From Rhizobium sp. R635 (lineage in GTDB: Bacteria; Pseudomonadota; Alphaproteobacteria; Rhizobiales; Rhizobiaceae), in assembly GCF_002211285.1 (NCBI RefSeq), contig NZ_LOKX01000001.1:522730-586729 (forward strand): DNA of 64,000 bases, read 5' to 3'. The notes beneath the pieces were generated by a model. The model did no database searches, was not told the DNA's origin, and saw only the letters and a list, made by a program, of their open reading frames with translations. This document shows positions 62,532-64,000 of this stretch, one piece after another. The translations under genes and the position numbers were made by a program. The number at the start of each line of letters is the position of its first letter. Positions within the stretch are counted from its first letter, which is position 1.

Positions 62532-62999
62532 ATGATGAAGACTGCTGAAGTGCTGAAGGAACATTCTTTCCTGGAAAGACTGCTCGGGACATGGACGGTC
62601 ACCGCACCCGACATGACGGGCGGCGGCGATTGGACGGAAACCGTCCGCTCGCTGCACGGCATCTGGTTCGTTGCCGAAGGGAGCGGCCGCATGCCCGATG
62701 GCAAGGAGGCCACCACCGTCCTGACGCTCGGCTACAACGCCGAGAAAGGCAAATATGTCGGAAGCTGGATCGGCAGCATGATGGACTTTATGTGGGTCTA
62801 CGAAGGCGAGGTCGATGCACCCGGCAACGTGCTCGATCTCTATACCACGGGGCCTGATTTCAGTGGCGATGGGCTCGCCGATTACCGCGAAAGCATCACC
62901 TTCGTCGATGCCGATCACCGTACCTTCACGTCCAGCGTCAGGCAGGCCGACGGCTCGTGGAAGCAGTTCATGGAAGCGCATTACGCCCGCAAGATCTGA
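62532..62999 (+). CDS. DUF1579 family protein
   Basis: A protein of 155 residues (or 154 from the second ATG). HSFLERLLGTWTVTAPDMTGGGDWTETVRSLHGIWFVAEGSGRMPDG and VGSWIGSMMDFMWVYEG fit the DUF1579 beta-barrel-like fold. AAGGGAGAAGG precedes the start. It lies between the DUF899 and glyoxalase-like genes, all on one strand. Function unknown. Confidence 0.78.
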   Translation: MMKTAEVLKEHSFLERLLGTWTVTAPDMTGGGDWTETVRSLHGIWFVAEGSGRMPDGKEATTVLTLGYNAEKGKYVGSWIGSMMDFMWVYEGEVDAPGNVLDLYTTGPDFSGDGLADYRESITFVDADHRTFTSSVRQADGSWKQFMEAHYARKI

Positions 63000-63037
63000 C
63001 AACGATCGCGCCAAACGTCGAAAAATGGGAGAGTTTG

Positions 63038-63817
63038 ATGTCTGAGACGCATGGAAAATTCATCTGGTGCGAGCTGATGACGCCCGACACGTCAGCCGCC
63101 GCGAAATTCTACAGTTCGGTCGTCGGCTGGACGACCTCCGAAATGAAGGTCGAGGGCATGCCCACCTATACGATTTTCGAGGCGAACGGCATTGGCGTCG
63201 CCGGCCTGATGGAATTTCCGGCCGAACTGGAGGGGCAGGGCATTCCCCCGAACTGGACGGGTTATGTCGGCGTCGACGACGTCGACCAGTCGGCCAGGGA
63301 TTTTGCCGCCAATGGCGGTTCGGTCCGTCGTCCGCCGGAGGATATCCCGACCATCGGCCGCTTCGCCGTCGTGGCCGATCCCCATGGCGCGGTGCTCTGC
63401 ATCATGACGCCAGCGCCGATGGAACAAACCTGGCCGGAACTGGCCTTCGACGCGCCCGGCAACATCGGCTGGCACGAACTCTACGCCGGTAATGGGGAGG
63501 AGGCGATGGCCTTCTATTCCAGGCTGTTCGGCTGGAAGAAGGACAGCGATTTCGACATGGGTCCGATGGGCGTCTATCATCTCTTCTCGCACGGCGGGAG
63601 GCAGATCGGCGGCATGATGACCAAGCCTGCGGAAATGCCGATGACCTTCTGGTGCTACTATTTCAACGTACCGGCCATCGATGCAGCGATAGAGCGCGTC
63701 ACGTCAGGCGGCGGCAAAGTCGTCAACGGCCCGATGGAAGTCCCCGGCGGCAGCTGGATCATTCAGGCTACAGACCCGCAGGGTGCTTTCTTCTGCCTGG
63801 TGGCGCCGAAGCGGTAG
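63038..63817 (+). CDS. VOC-family glyoxalase-like protein (two-module)
   Basis: A protein of 259 residues made of two VOC modules: FIWCELMTPDTSAAAKFYSSVVGWTTSEMKV with GYVGVDDVDQSA, and IGWHELYAGNGEEAMAFYSRLFGWKKDSDF with CYYFNVPAIDAAIERV. The spacing and the double repeat match VOC proteins annotated as glyoxalase/bleomycin-resistance-like. A metal may bind between the modules. GGGAGA precedes ATG 63038. The substrate is unknown. Confidence 0.83.
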   Translation: MSETHGKFIWCELMTPDTSAAAKFYSSVVGWTTSEMKVEGMPTYTIFEANGIGVAGLMEFPAELEGQGIPPNWTGYVGVDDVDQSARDFAANGGSVRRPPEDIPTIGRFAVVADPHGAVLCIMTPAPMEQTWPELAFDAPGNIGWHELYAGNGEEAMAFYSRLFGWKKDSDFDMGPMGVYHLFSHGGRQIGGMMTKPAEMPMTFWCYYFNVPAIDAAIERVTSGGGKVVNGPMEVPGGSWIIQATDPQGAFFCLVAPKR

Positions 63818-63850
63818 GTGTTTGGGCATATTGTTGGCGGCGTGCCGTTA

Positions 63851-63889
63851 GCCCCTCATCCGGCTGCCGCCACCTTCTCCCCGCTGGGG
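63851..63889. repeat. GCCCCTCATCC-type repeat, cut off by an insertion sequence
   Basis: GCCCCTCATCCGGCTGCCGCC is followed by CTTCTCCCCGCTGGGG and then the sequence changes. The expected AGAAGG second half is missing; it has been replaced by the element that starts at 63890. Confidence 0.75.
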
Positions 63890-64000
63890 CTATGGCATTC
63901 ACACATTTAGAATTGCTTATGGAAAGCAGTTCTGATTCTCATGCTGGAGAGCAGGAGAATTGATGATGGATGATTTGCGCCTGGGACGGTTTGGCGACCG
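63890..64000 (+). mobile_element. Left end of an insertion sequence, probably IS4/Tn5-like family
   Basis: The repeat at 63851 breaks off exactly at 63889 and is followed by CTATGGCATTCACACATTT, which looks like an IS terminal sequence. An ORF begins at 63963 inside it. The element runs off the window, so its right end, direct repeats and length cannot be read here. Confidence 0.55.
63963..64000 (+). CDS. Transposase, N-terminal start only
   Basis: A frame starts at ATG 63963 (or 63966), with AGGAGA upstream. Only MMDDLRLGRFGDR is visible. The D-x-R-L-G-x-F-G-D-R pattern resembles the DNA-binding start of Tn5-like (IS4-group) transposases. Assignment rests on about 13 residues plus the IS-like context. 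Confidence 0.5.
   Translation, partial: MMDDLRLGRFGD

Overview
The window looks like a chromosomal segment of an alphaproteobacterium of the order Hyphomicrobiales, most likely Rhizobium (leguminosarum/etli type). The reasons are the high GC with strong GC3 bias, the assimilatory APS-reductase-type cysH next to cysD and an unfused cysN, betI-betB-betA, a class 3 (rhizobial-type) asparaginase, ohr/ohrR, and several families of palindromic intergenic repeats of the kind scattered through rhizobial genomes. The genus is an inference from gene content; no marker gene settles it. About 70 protein genes, two tRNAs, ten repeat copies and one end of an insertion sequence can be supported.

Layout. 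1-4.9 kb: a partial unknown gene, a DUF1499 membrane protein, two palindromic repeats, a 129-bp nested repeat, and a minus-strand operon (MBL hydrolase, DCC-family protein, saccharopine-dehydrogenase-like/DUF4166 fusion). 5.06-8.5 kb: tRNA-Gln(TTG) followed directly by an AT-richer accessory insert with a two-gene, BcgI-like restriction-modification system. 8.6-15.2 kb: SDR, a TetR regulator with three operators, pspA and a YiaA/B protein, and a three-domain Aas-like acyltransferase. 15.3-20.5 kb: betaine/proline-type binding protein with a divergent LysR, a lipoprotein, tRNA-Pro(CGG) with a terminator, a transglutaminase-like membrane-anchored protein and two small proteins. 20.9-26.3 kb: GNAT, MocR regulator, DegP protease, LacI regulator. 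26.3-30.3 kb: cysHDN with a divergent Rrf2 regulator. 30.4-32.1 kb: a DUF6152/membrane protein pair and a HigBA-type toxin-antitoxin pair. 32.2-36.9 kb: betI-betB-betA with a BetI operator, then an HdeD-like protein. 37-46.9 kb: solitary ParD, quinone oxidoreductase, MFS transporter, asparaginase, DeoR, DUF4406, two glutathione transferases, LysR. 46.9-52.9 kb: an RTX remnant, a Tat-exported beta-helix protein, a PAS-GAF-GGDEF-EAL protein, a glycerophosphodiesterase and a hydrolase. 53-59.6 kb: exonuclease and ATP-dependent DNA ligase of the ligase-associated DNA-damage set, a Tat-exported hydrolase, two tandem L,D-transpeptidases, a cold-shock protein and S21. 60-64 kb: ohrR/ohr, a MarR/DUF899 pair, DUF1579, a glyoxalase-like protein, and the left end of a probable IS4-type element inserted into a repeat.

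Several parts fit a stress-response theme: osmoprotection (betIBA, betaine-binding protein), organic peroxide defence (ohr/ohrR), envelope stress (pspA, degP, L,D-transpeptidases) and DNA damage (exonuclease, ligase). The strongest accessory signal is the restriction-modification insert at tRNA-Gln. The clearest regulatory signals are the three TetR boxes, the BetI box, the OhrR box and the HigA repeats. I did not find a clearly undescribed multi-gene system; the items most worth a check are the half-size specificity subunit, the repeat that rewrites the BetI C-terminus, and the nested 129-bp repeat.
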